Source: an uncultured Pelagibacteraceae bacterium (lineage in GTDB: Bacteria; Pseudomonadota; Alphaproteobacteria; Pelagibacterales; Pelagibacteraceae). From it: a stretch of 64,000 nucleotides of DNA. Shown here one piece after another: positions 55,150-61,960 of the stretch. The DNA lies in assembly GCA_902592655.1 (NCBI GenBank), contig CACJFE010000001.1, forward strand, positions 62,001 to 126,000, in the 5' to 3' direction. The notes below the pieces were generated by a model. The model saw nothing but the letters and a program-made list of their open reading frames with translations. It did no database searches and was not told the origin of the DNA. Position numbers and translations under genes: made by a program. The stretch's first letter is position 1; each line of letters opens with the position of its first letter.

Positions 55150-56136
55150 ATGGCGAACATAAGAAAGCGGAGAGGTAAATGGACTGTCTCTATAAGGAAG
55201 TCTAATTACCCGCCCGTATATAAAACTTTTTTAGATAAACCTACTGCAAGAAAGTGGGCTAGAAAAGTTGAGAGCGATATGGATAGAAATCAATTTGAGG
55301 ACTATTCAGACGCAAGTAAGACTTTGCTAACGCAGTTATTGCAAAGATACAAAGAGGAAATGACTGTAAAAAAGAAAGGTGCTCGGTCAGAAACATACAG
55401 ACTGAATTGGTTAATGAGACACAAAATCTCAAAAATCAATTTAATGAGACTTCAATCTAAGCATATCTATGCTTTAAAGTCGGAGTTAACCGAGCGAAAT
55501 CTTAAACCGCAAACTGTTAAACATTATATTCATTTGTTGTCAGTTGTATGGAACACTGCAAAAAAGGTATGGGGTATTCATTTACCCGCTCAATCCCCTT
55601 TTGAGTTAGTTGTTCTAGACAAAGTTAATAATACTAGAGATAGAGTATTGGACTCCAAAGAATATAGTAAGTTATTAGAGGTTGCTGATAGGTCCAAATA
55701 TAATTTTATGAAAGACTTATTACAATTCCTTTATGTTACAGGTGGTCGTTGGAGTGAAGTTATTAATCTAAAAAGATGTAATGTTCAGTTCAATGAAAGA
55801 CTTGCTACATTTGTTGATACAAAAAATGGTGAGGACCGAACAATCCCGCTAAGCAATGAGTGTATTAAGATACTTAAAAGATATCCATTTGGAGATACTT
55901 TCTTTCCAATTAAGTATAGAGACTATTATGATGAGTTCAGACGAATTTGTAAGGTTGCTGAATTAGCAAACTTTACAACGCATGACCTAAGAAGTTGTGC
56001 AATAGTTAATATGCTTAAAAGCGGTATGAATATCGCTGAGGTTAGAGTGATAAGCGGACATAAATCTTTATCACAGTTCCAAAGATATGCTCGAATAAAA
56101 CCGAGTGACTTACTAGATAAAATAAACCAAGTCTAA
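55150..56136 (+). CDS. int: Phage-type tyrosine integrase of the tRNA-Glu element
   Basis: A 328-residue recombinase. Residues 1-45 (KRRGKWTVSIRKSNYPPVYK, then KPTARKWARKVESDM) are a typical arm-DNA-binding domain. The central part is the core-binding SAM-like domain. Catalytic residues are Arg200 (TGGRWSEVINL), Lys225 (DTKNGEDRTIPL), His278 and Arg281 (THDLRSCAI), His304 (SGHKS) and nucleophile Tyr313 (QFQRYARI). All are present, so it should be active. It is transcribed away from the left attachment site and preceded by AAAGG nine bases before ATG. Confidence 0.95.
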   Translation: MANIRKRRGKWTVSIRKSNYPPVYKTFLDKPTARKWARKVESDMDRNQFEDYSDASKTLLTQLLQRYKEEMTVKKKGARSETYRLNWLMRHKISKINLMRLQSKHIYALKSELTERNLKPQTVKHYIHLLSVVWNTAKKVWGIHLPAQSPFELVVLDKVNNTRDRVLDSKEYSKLLEVADRSKYNFMKDLLQFLYVTGGRWSEVINLKRCNVQFNERLATFVDTKNGEDRTIPLSNECIKILKRYPFGDTFFPIKYRDYYDEFRRICKVAELANFTTHDLRSCAIVNMLKSGMNIAEVRVISGHKSLSQFQRYARIKPSDLLDKINQV

Positions 56137-56143
56137 AAATTAT

Positions 56144-56174
56144 AAGGCGGTCCTATGCAAATTAGGACTGCCTT
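56144..56174. terminator. Inverted repeat after the integrase gene
   Basis: Two 12-base arms (AAGGCGGTCCTA and TAGGACTGCCTT) pair with one G-T, around a 7-base loop. It lies 7 bases after the integrase stop. There is no T-run after it on the plus strand; on the minus strand ATAATTTTT follows. It may end or insulate transcription. Its GGCGGTCC core is the same eight bases as in the attachment repeat. Confidence 0.5.
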
Positions 56175-56354
56175 AAAATCCTACACCAATAAAATCAATG
56201 TTCATTTCAAGGTAACAAACCTCTCCTACAAATTAAGGCATACCAAAATTGCGTTAAATTATTTTGAACAAATAAAATATATTCTTACATGGATAGATTT
56301 AGAATAGGTGTTACATTATTAGGTGAGCACTTTAAAATTACAAAAATTATTTCT

Positions 56355-56383
56355 TATAATTTTCATACACTATTTTATAGTGT
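56355..56383 (+). promoter_or_regulatory. Candidate promoter with operator dyad for the replication operon
   Basis: TATAAT at 56355-56360 is followed at 56367-56383 by the perfect dyad ACACTAT-TTT-ATAGTGT, which would overlap the transcription start. A repressor bound there would block the promoter. The -35 region is weak. No repressor gene is recognised in the element. Confidence 0.45.
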
Positions 56384-56439
56384 GTTCCCTACTGCTTTCC
56401 CCTGTCTAAATCTTGATCCATACAAATATTAACAAGGGA

Positions 56440-56465
56440 CTCTCCGCATTGAAAAATGCGGGGAG
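56440..56465 (+). promoter_or_regulatory. GAAA-tetraloop hairpin in the leader of the element operon
   Basis: An 11-base stem with one wobble pair (CTCTCCGCATT and AATGCGGGGAG) is closed by a GAAA tetraloop, 19 bases before the first small gene. There is no T-run, so it is not a simple terminator. It could protect the mRNA, bind a protein, or control translation of the first gene. Confidence 0.55.
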
Positions 56466-56484
56466 CAACAAATTGGAGCTATTG

Positions 56485-56667
56485 ATGACAGTAAAACAAT
56501 TAAGACTAAAACTATTAAACTCATTGAAAGGTTATGCCAAAAGACGATTAGAGACTTGCTCTAGCAAGGTATCTATTTGGAAAAATGAAATGGCTACCGC
56601 TTTAGATGAAGTAGAAAAATACGATAATCAAATAAAGGAGTTACAAAATGAAAAAGAAGATTTTTAA
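56485..56667 (+). CDS. Small basic coiled-coil protein of the element
   Basis: A 60-residue protein, unknown family. It is basic and helical at the start (TVKQLRLKLLNSLKGYAKRR) and ends in a charged heptad-like helix (ALDEVEKYDNQIKELQNEKE). I chose the ATG at 56485 because GGAG stands six bases before it; a TTG at 56413 would run through the hairpin. It overlaps the next gene by 20 bases. It could be a DNA-binding or regulatory protein, but no known fold is recognised. Confidence 0.6.
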   Translation: MTVKQLRLKLLNSLKGYAKRRLETCSSKVSIWKNEMATALDEVEKYDNQIKELQNEKEDF

Positions 56668-56938
56668 TTATGCTACTAGAGAATTTGAAAATCTAAATGC
56701 TGAGGACGATATTCAAGAAATGAAAGAGAAAGAGTTTAAAACACTTAAACCTAATGCAGTCCCACCTAAAACAGAAACATTTAAAAAAACAGTCATAACC
56801 CCATCAGGTGATATTTTTGATGCGATATATGACGAGATGAATATTTTTGAGAAAGGTCATTACAATCAAAGACACAAAAAACAATATGGAGTTACCTATG
56901 TCGAAGCAAGAAATAAAAGACTTAAAAAAAATAATTAA
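56648..56938 (+). CDS. Small hypothetical protein of the element
   Basis: A 96-residue charged protein with no recognised domain and no membrane segment. Features: an acidic/basic start (NLNAEDDIQEMKEKEFK), a proline segment (LKPNAVPPKTETFKK), and a basic end (GHYNQRHKKQYGVTYVEARN). It is preceded by a textbook AAAGGAG seven bases before the ATG. It overlaps the gene before by 20 bases and the gene after by 41. Confidence 0.62.
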   Translation: MKKKIFNYATREFENLNAEDDIQEMKEKEFKTLKPNAVPPKTETFKKTVITPSGDIFDAIYDEMNIFEKGHYNQRHKKQYGVTYVEARNKRLKKNN

Positions 56939-57140
56939 AATACAAGAAAAAATTATTGCTGCTAACAAAGATGAAATTAAATATTACAAACATATAAATC
57001 ATTATTTAATGCATGAGTGTTTTGATATTTGGGAAAAAAATTGGAGCACTAAAGTTCACAATGTAATGTTGAAAACCTACGCAGACAATTTATGGAAGTC
57101 TTGGAAGATTTGGAAAGCGGGGGAAAATGTTTCAGAATAA
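56898..57140 (+). CDS. Small helical protein before the Prim-Pol gene
   Basis: An 80-residue protein, unknown family. Helical, lysine-rich start (SKQEIKDLKKIIKIQEKIIA), then a tryptophan-rich end (HECFDIWEKNWSTKV, NLWKSWKIWKAGE). I chose the ATG at 56898 because GGAG precedes it by seven bases; a start at 56847 in the same frame would lie deeper in the previous gene. Its last 14 bases overlap the Prim-Pol gene, so the two are coupled; it could be a partner of the primase. Confidence 0.6.
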   Translation: MSKQEIKDLKKIIKIQEKIIAANKDEIKYYKHINHYLMHECFDIWEKNWSTKVHNVMLKTYADNLWKSWKIWKAGENVSE

Positions 57141-58560
57141 TACTCTAGATAGCCCAAAGAGGTGGTTAGACGCGGGTTATAGAGTCTTTCCATGCCAAGA
57201 GAAGAAACCTCTCGTAGAATGGAAAACCGAAAATAAAAAAATTTTTTATGATGGCAATGCAGTTGGACTGTACTTGCAAGGTGTTACCGACTTTGATGTC
57301 GATAACCCTACTGCACATAATTTTATAAAAGAATATTTAAAACCATGCGGAGCGGTATATGGCAGACATAGTAATCCCAATTCACATTACCTGTTTAAAG
57401 GTGACTATGAATTCAAACAATATGTATTTCCCAAATCTCTAGAAAATCATGTCAAAGAATTTGCACATGGATTGACTATTGGAGAAATAAGAAATGGAGA
57501 GCACTACTCTATTGTCCCTAATTCCAAAATTGACGGAGAGAAAGTTGAGTGGAGTAAGTTCATAGATATAAATGAATATGACGGGGACCTAGTGAGAGAC
57601 ATAGGGTTAATTATGTTCTCTACTGCTATGGCAATCCTATACCCGCAAAAAGGACAAAGAGATAATTTCTGTACTGCTATGGCGGGAGCTCTCGCTAAGA
57701 ATACAGATTGGGACGGGTCCTACATAGACTCAGTTGTTTTTAATATTGCAAAGTATGCACTCAATAAAGATGAAAACTATATGAAGAAAGGCGGTAAAGG
57801 GACCAATGCAAGAAATGCTATCAAAGGTAAAAAGAAAGTTTTAGGTATGCCTACACTTGCAGAAATATTAAATGTTCCTCTCAAAGATATTACAATCCTA
57901 TTCAGTTGGGTTGGAGTAAAATATGAGGGTGAAATTTTTAGTAATTTAAAAATATATAATACAGTTCCCAAATATTATGAAATGCAAGTTGAGGGCAATG
58001 TAATACGAATAATGAATACAAAAGATTTGATGTCGTATGCTGCCGTTCAGGTAATAATAGAAGAACAATTATTAAAAACTGCTCCAATGATAACTCCAAA
58101 ACAATGGAGAGAGATAAGACAGGGACTGTATGACAATGCAAAGATTGTTGAAGTTCCTATTGAGCAATCCTTTACAGGAATTATACAACACCACTTTATA
58201 AATTTTGTTACAAGGCATGAGTCTAATATGAAAGAGAATTTATTCGATTATCAATTACACATGACTTGGCATGATCGAGACAATAAAAGATATGTATTCC
58301 GGTTAGAGGGATTTAGAGACGATCTAATGAGACATAGGATTAGTTTTGAGCAAAGGCAGATGACTGCAATGCTGACTGATGTATTCAGGGCAAAACCCAT
58401 CAAAATTTATTCTAAGAGAAAAGAGGTAAGATGTTGGGAGTGTCCCGTTGAATTAGTCGAGAAATACCAAAACAGTGATTGGGAGACTTACAATGAAGTT
58501 AGAAAAAAAAGATTTGAGGAGAGTATGAAGACTGCACCAAATTTACATAAAAATTTCTAG
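57127..58560 (+). CDS. Prim-Pol (AEP superfamily) replication protein without helicase
   Basis: A 477-residue protein. Residues about 8-170 match the bifunctional primase-polymerase domain: RWLDAGYRVFPCQEKKPLVEW, metal aspartates D57 and D59 in TDFDVDNPT, His87 in the SNPNSHYLF loop, and Glu120 in GEIRNGEHYSIVPNS. Residues about 174-215 (KGQRDNFCTAMAGALAKN) resemble the helical region that follows the Prim-Pol domain in many mobile-element primases. The rest, 240-477, is unrecognised. No Walker A motif, so no helicase. It probably primes or copies element DNA. GGCGGGGG precedes the ATG. Confidence 0.85.
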   Translation: MFQNNTLDSPKRWLDAGYRVFPCQEKKPLVEWKTENKKIFYDGNAVGLYLQGVTDFDVDNPTAHNFIKEYLKPCGAVYGRHSNPNSHYLFKGDYEFKQYVFPKSLENHVKEFAHGLTIGEIRNGEHYSIVPNSKIDGEKVEWSKFIDINEYDGDLVRDIGLIMFSTAMAILYPQKGQRDNFCTAMAGALAKNTDWDGSYIDSVVFNIAKYALNKDENYMKKGGKGTNARNAIKGKKKVLGMPTLAEILNVPLKDITILFSWVGVKYEGEIFSNLKIYNTVPKYYEMQVEGNVIRIMNTKDLMSYAAVQVIIEEQLLKTAPMITPKQWREIRQGLYDNAKIVEVPIEQSFTGIIQHHFINFVTRHESNMKENLFDYQLHMTWHDRDNKRYVFRLEGFRDDLMRHRISFEQRQMTAMLTDVFRAKPIKIYSKRKEVRCWECPVELVEKYQNSDWETYNEVRKKRFEESMKTAPNLHKNF

Positions 58561-58779
58561 CCCCTATATATACATATTTATATACAGACAGACGGACACT
58601 ACAAAAATACTTACCGATTAGATGTATTTTTATATTTATATATATGGCGTAAAATGAATCTTTTTCATAAAGTTTTTGCGGTGGCTCAATGTTACCTCTA
58701 ATACAGTTAAATTGTTGGCTTTAGTTGGCTTGAAAAAATAAAAAGTGTTGATTTGATTCAAATTTTTAAAAAATTTTTT

Positions 58780-58921
58780 GTGTCGGTAAAATATTTTTCG
58801 AGGTGACATTTCCGTTTTCCATGGTCCATTGACCCTGAATCCCGAAACATATAGGGTAACTAAATCATTAATAGCAAGTCCTTAGTGTCGGTTAGGACTC
58901 CCATATAGTTTTGATCGACAC
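58780..58921. repeat. GTGTCGGT repeats, iteron-like
   Basis: GTGTCGGT occurs at 58780-58787 and 58885-58892, and its inverted form CGACAC at 58916-58921 (AGTGTCG and CGACACT form a 7-base dyad from 58884 to 58922). Such spaced repeats can bind an initiator. Confidence 0.4.
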
Positions 58922-59031
58922 TGACAATCTCAATCCTTGTACATACATAGACATAATCTAAAGTGTAATTTTAAAAATTGGACTCCCCCACTTTGCATTA
59001 ATTGCATTTTCTAAAACTGATAGGGGTCCCA

Positions 59032-59062
59032 CCGAGGACGAGGGCGGAGCCCGAGTCCGAGG
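59032..59062. repeat. GC-rich fold-back with tandem G-A interruptions
   Basis: The arms pair as CC, GGAC and GGGC with GCCC, GTCC and GG, around a GGA loop. Between each paired block both arms have the dinucleotide GA, so tandem G-A pairs would form at regular spacing. In single-stranded DNA or RNA this is a stable rod. It is one of the few GC-rich stretches in the window. Possible origin, packaging or transcription-stop signal. Confidence 0.6.
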
Positions 59063-59083
59063 TTCGTGTTCCGTGACTCAGAA

Positions 59084-59115
59084 CGGACACACTACGGACA
59101 CAGTACGGTGGACAC
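59084..59115. repeat. Candidate integrase arm sites, right end
   Basis: CGGACAC at 59084-59090 and 59095-59101 and TGGACAC at 59109-59115, spaced 11 and 14 bases. The first two have the same 11-base step as the pair at the left end. They lie 65-95 bases from the right attachment repeat. Confidence 0.6.
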
Positions 59116-59179
59116 AATGAATCCACCTGTGCTAAGATTCATTTAGAAAGATGAGCAAAGTAGATTGGTTAATGATTAG

Positions 59180-59208
59180 TTTGGCGGTCCCAAGGGGAAT
59201 CGAACCCC
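59180..59208. repeat. Attachment repeat inside the intact tRNA-Glu gene
   Basis: Right copy of the 29-base repeat. It spans the tRNA-Glu 3' half of the T arm to CCA plus two bases beyond. Integration here keeps the tRNA complete. Confidence 0.93.
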
Positions 59209-59256
59209 TCTTTGTTGGATGAAAACCAACTGTCCTAACCGATAGACGATGGGACC
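59182..59256 (-). tRNA. tRNA-Glu (UUC), integration target
   Basis: A 75-base cloverleaf with encoded CCA. Acceptor GGTCCCA/TGGGACC, discriminator G, anticodon stem GTTGG/CCAAC around a loop with TTC at 34-36, T arm GAGGG-TTCGATT-CCCCT region. Its 5' 22 bases overlap the end of recJ. Its 3' end is the attachment site of the element to the left. Confidence 0.96.
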
Positions 59257-61022
59257 ATATTTTTGAGTGTCTTATTAACAGAAATATCATCGATAATAAA
59301 CTCCACATTTGATTGCCCCTGCCACTCATTTAAGGATAATTTACCAGCAATATTAAATAATTTATTATCTTTTTTAAGTAAATGAGCTCCTATTTCGTTT
59401 TCGACGCAGTTAAATGCTATTGATTTTACTGTTGATCCGTCCATTCCAACTAAAATTGCTTTTATATGTTTATTCTTTATAATTTTACTATTAATAGATT
59501 TCATATTTTCTATAACAAACTTTGGCTCTGGATTGCCTGAACCAAAAGGTGCTAGCACATTAACTTTGTTGTAAAATTCAAGATTTAAGGCAGTTGGTGC
59601 TATAATACTGTCTAAATATAAAGGTTTAATATTAGAGATATTATTATTTACTTTTTCAAATTTTTTAAAAATAAACTTTCTAAATTTATCAAAATTTTCA
59701 ATTTTTATTGTAAATCCTCCGGCCATCTTATGACCACCGCCTTTAACTAATATATTTTCCTGAACAGCAGATATAATTACTGAACCAATATCAAAGCCTA
59801 CAATAGATCTTGCTGAAGCTTTTCCGATACCATTTTCATCTACTGAAATAATAATAACAGGTTTGTTTAGTTTGTCTTTAATTCTTGATGCGACTATTCC
59901 AATTACACCTTCGTGCCAATTTTTTCCATTAATGATTATTAAAGAGTCATTAATTTTATTTCCTAGTTCTATTAAGATTTTATCAAGAACTTCTTTTTCT
60001 AAAATTTGTCTTTCGTTATTAAATTTATCTAACTCAGATGCTATCCTGAATACATCCTTGGGATTTTTATTAATTAGTAAATTTGCTCCGTGAGAAGATT
60101 TTCCAACTCTTCCACCAGCATTAATCCTTGGCCCTAGTAAATATCCGATATGATAAACATTAGGTCGGCTTTGAATATCGCAAATGTCAAATAAAGTTTT
60201 TAAACCTAAATTTTTTTTTGATCGTAAAATTTTTAATCCCTGAAAGACAATTGCTCTATTTAAACCAATCAAAGGGACAACATCACAAACAGTGCCTAAT
60301 GTAACTAGATCTAAATATTCAAGCAGATTTGGCTCTGTTATTCGACTCTGAATAAACCAATTTATTGATCTTAATTCTTTGTTTAAAGAAATTAAAAACA
60401 TAAATGTCACGCCAGCAGCGCAGAGATATTTAAGATCAGATGTATCATCTATTCTATTTGGATTAACTACAGAATAAGCTTTAGGTAATTTAATTTCTGA
60501 TTGATGATGATCAAGAACTATTACATCAATTTTATTTCTAAAAGCATATTCAATTGCCTCAAAAGAAAGTGTTCCACAATCAACAGTAAAAATCAATTTT
60601 ACTCCATTATCTATCAACTTTTTAAAAGACTCTGTAGACGGGCCGTATCCCTCTTTTTTTCTATCAGGTATATAAATTTCGCAAGGCACTCTTAGTTTAT
60701 TAAAAAAATTGGTAAGCAATGCTGTTGCAGAGGCTCCATCAACATCATAATCACCAAAAATACCGATCTTTTCTTTCTTATCTATTGCATTTAGAGTTCT
60801 TTTTGCAGATTTTTGCATATCTTTGATTATTTCAGGATTTGGGAGAAAGTTTTTTATTGATGGTGAAAGGAAAGCCTGAACATCTTCCTTCTTAATCTTT
60901 CTTATGGATAAAAGTTTTGATGTGATTTCATCTAATGAATAATTTTCTTTATAGAATATTATATCTTGTTCGTCGTATTTTTTAAAAATCCAGTTTTTGT
61001 TGCTTACTGAATTTGATTTCAT
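59235..61022 (-). CDS. recJ: Single-stranded-DNA exonuclease RecJ
   Basis: RecJ, 595 residues, a 5'-3' ssDNA exonuclease in recombination and mismatch repair. DHH-family motifs: GIFGDYDVDGASATALL, FTVDCGTLSFEAIEY, VIVLDHHQSEIKLPKAY, NAGGRVGKSSHGANLL and DHHA1-type KGGGHKMAGGFTI. The C-terminal OB domain ends in VEFIIDDISVNKTLKNMVPS. The last seven codons and the stop lie within the 5' part of tRNA-Glu. Its ATG overlaps the glpX stop by 4 bases. Confidence 0.95.
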   Translation of the reverse strand: MKSNSVSNKNWIFKKYDEQDIIFYKENYSLDEITSKLLSIRKIKKEDVQAFLSPSIKNFLPNPEIIKDMQKSAKRTLNAIDKKEKIGIFGDYDVDGASATALLTNFFNKLRVPCEIYIPDRKKEGYGPSTESFKKLIDNGVKLIFTVDCGTLSFEAIEYAFRNKIDVIVLDHHQSEIKLPKAYSVVNPNRIDDTSDLKYLCAAGVTFMFLISLNKELRSINWFIQSRITEPNLLEYLDLVTLGTVCDVVPLIGLNRAIVFQGLKILRSKKNLGLKTLFDICDIQSRPNVYHIGYLLGPRINAGGRVGKSSHGANLLINKNPKDVFRIASELDKFNNERQILEKEVLDKILIELGNKINDSLIIINGKNWHEGVIGIVASRIKDKLNKPVIIISVDENGIGKASARSIVGFDIGSVIISAVQENILVKGGGHKMAGGFTIKIENFDKFRKFIFKKFEKVNNNISNIKPLYLDSIIAPTALNLEFYNKVNVLAPFGSGNPEPKFVIENMKSINSKIIKNKHIKAILVGMDGSTVKSIAFNCVENEIGAHLLKKDNKLFNIAGKLSLNEWQGQSNVEFIIDDISVNKTLKNMVPSSIG

Positions 61023-61960
61023 TTATTATAAATATTTGTTATAATTTTTTTGATCTTTTTACTTTTGTGTAAAGCAAAAGTTGAAACTTCATACTCATTT
61101 CCTAAATCTTTAACACCCTTAGTAAGATCTCCATTAGTCACACCTGTCGCGCAAAAAATAACATCTCCTTTAACCATATCATCAATATTATACTTTTTGC
61201 CAAAATCTTTTATTCCAAGTTTTTTCGCTCTAATTTTTTCTTCTTCATTTAAAACTAAACGACCTTGTATTTGTCCATCAAAACATGATAGTGCTGACGC
61301 AGCAAGAACTCCTTCTGGTCCGCCTCCAATGCTGTAATAAATATCATTCTTAGGTTGATTACCAACAACACTTAATACCCCAGCTATATCTCCATCCGTA
61401 ATGAAATTTATAGAAACTTTCATTTCAGAAAGTATTTTAACTATATGGTCGTGTCTTGGTCTTTTTAATACACAAGCATTTAATTCCGATATCTTCTTAT
61501 TTTTAGCTTCAGCAAGTAATTTAATATTTTTTTCTACACCATTATCAATATCCAATAAATCTTTTGGCAAATTAGATCCGATTGCAATTTTCTCCATATA
61601 AGTATCAGGCGCTGATAATAAATTACCTTTATTTGCCACTGCTATTACTGAAAATGCATTAGGTTGATTATTAGCAGTAAATTTTGTTCCTTCTAATGGA
61701 TCAACTGCAATATCAAATTTTGGTCCATTTAATGTTCCAAGTCTTTCGCCTATATAAAGCATAGGTGCTTCATCCATCTCCCCTTCTCCTATTACTATTG
61801 TTCCTTCCATATTTATTTTGTTTAATTCTCTTCTCATAGGATCTACTGCACCTTTATCAGCTCCAATTTTATCTTTTTTTCCAATAAATTTTGATGCACC
61901 TATAGCCGCTTTTTCTGTAGCTTTTATAAATAAGTTTAAAAATTTTTGTTCAATTGACAT
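61019..61960 (-). CDS. glpX: Class II fructose-1,6-bisphosphatase
   Basis: GlpX, 313 residues, gluconeogenic removal of the C1 phosphate. Seen: FIGKKDKIGADKGAVDPMRR, GTIVIGEGEMDEAPMLYIGE (metal site), DIAVDPLEGTKFTA, LKRPRHDHIVKIL and SIGGGPEGVLAASALSCF. It lies directly after hom (adjacent, no gap) and overlaps recJ by 4 bases. The hom-glpX-recJ order is common in Alphaproteobacteria. Confidence 0.96.
   Translation of the reverse strand: MSIEQKFLNLFIKATEKAAIGASKFIGKKDKIGADKGAVDPMRRELNKINMEGTIVIGEGEMDEAPMLYIGERLGTLNGPKFDIAVDPLEGTKFTANNQPNAFSVIAVANKGNLLSAPDTYMEKIAIGSNLPKDLLDIDNGVEKNIKLLAEAKNKKISELNACVLKRPRHDHIVKILSEMKVSINFITDGDIAGVLSVVGNQPKNDIYYSIGGGPEGVLAASALSCFDGQIQGRLVLNEEEKIRAKKLGIKDFGKKYNIDDMVKGDVIFCATGVTNGDLTKGVKDLGNEYEVSTFALHKSKKIKKIITNIYNK

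Larger units (their letters stand above)
56137..56484. other. Control region between integrase and replication genes
   Basis: 348 bases with no gene of its own. It holds, in order, an inverted repeat after the integrase, a TATAAT with a nearby operator-like dyad, and a GAAA-capped hairpin before the first small gene. This looks like the regulatory switch region of the element. Confidence 0.6.
58561..59179. other. Non-coding right end of the element, candidate origin
   Basis: About 620 bases with no credible gene. Contains CGGACAC at 58593-58599, the direct repeat GTGTCGGT at 58780-58787 and 58885-58892 with inverted CGACAC at 58916-58921, the GC-rich hairpin at 59032-59062 and the arm-site cluster at 59084-59115. 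Iteron-like repeats plus a fold-back structure next to a primase gene suggest a replication origin (inference). Confidence 0.55.
55007..59208. mobile_element. 4.2 kb integrative element in tRNA-Glu (integrase plus Prim-Pol)
   Basis: Bounded by 29-base direct repeats of the tRNA-Glu 3' end. The intact tRNA is at the right end, as after Campbell-type integration. It contains a phage-type integrase next to the left repeat, three small overlapping genes, a Prim-Pol protein and two non-coding regions rich in repeats and hairpins. Genes use strong GGAG ribosome sites, unlike the host genes around them, and the DNA looks less AT-rich. No structural, packaging, conjugation or transposase gene is seen. 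Best described as a minimal integrative replicon or phage-satellite-like element. Confidence 0.9.

Noticed and set aside
57777-58141. Minus-strand frames in the Prim-Pol gene
   Set aside because: Antisense shadows of the Prim-Pol gene with no start signals.
55007-59208. A complete or defective prophage
   Set aside because: There is an integrase and a primase-like gene, but no terminase, portal, capsid, tail or lysis gene, and the whole element is only 4.2 kb.
59132-59329. Small minus-strand protein across tRNA-Glu
   Set aside because: It runs through the tRNA and recJ in a different frame; the tRNA and RecJ calls are much stronger.
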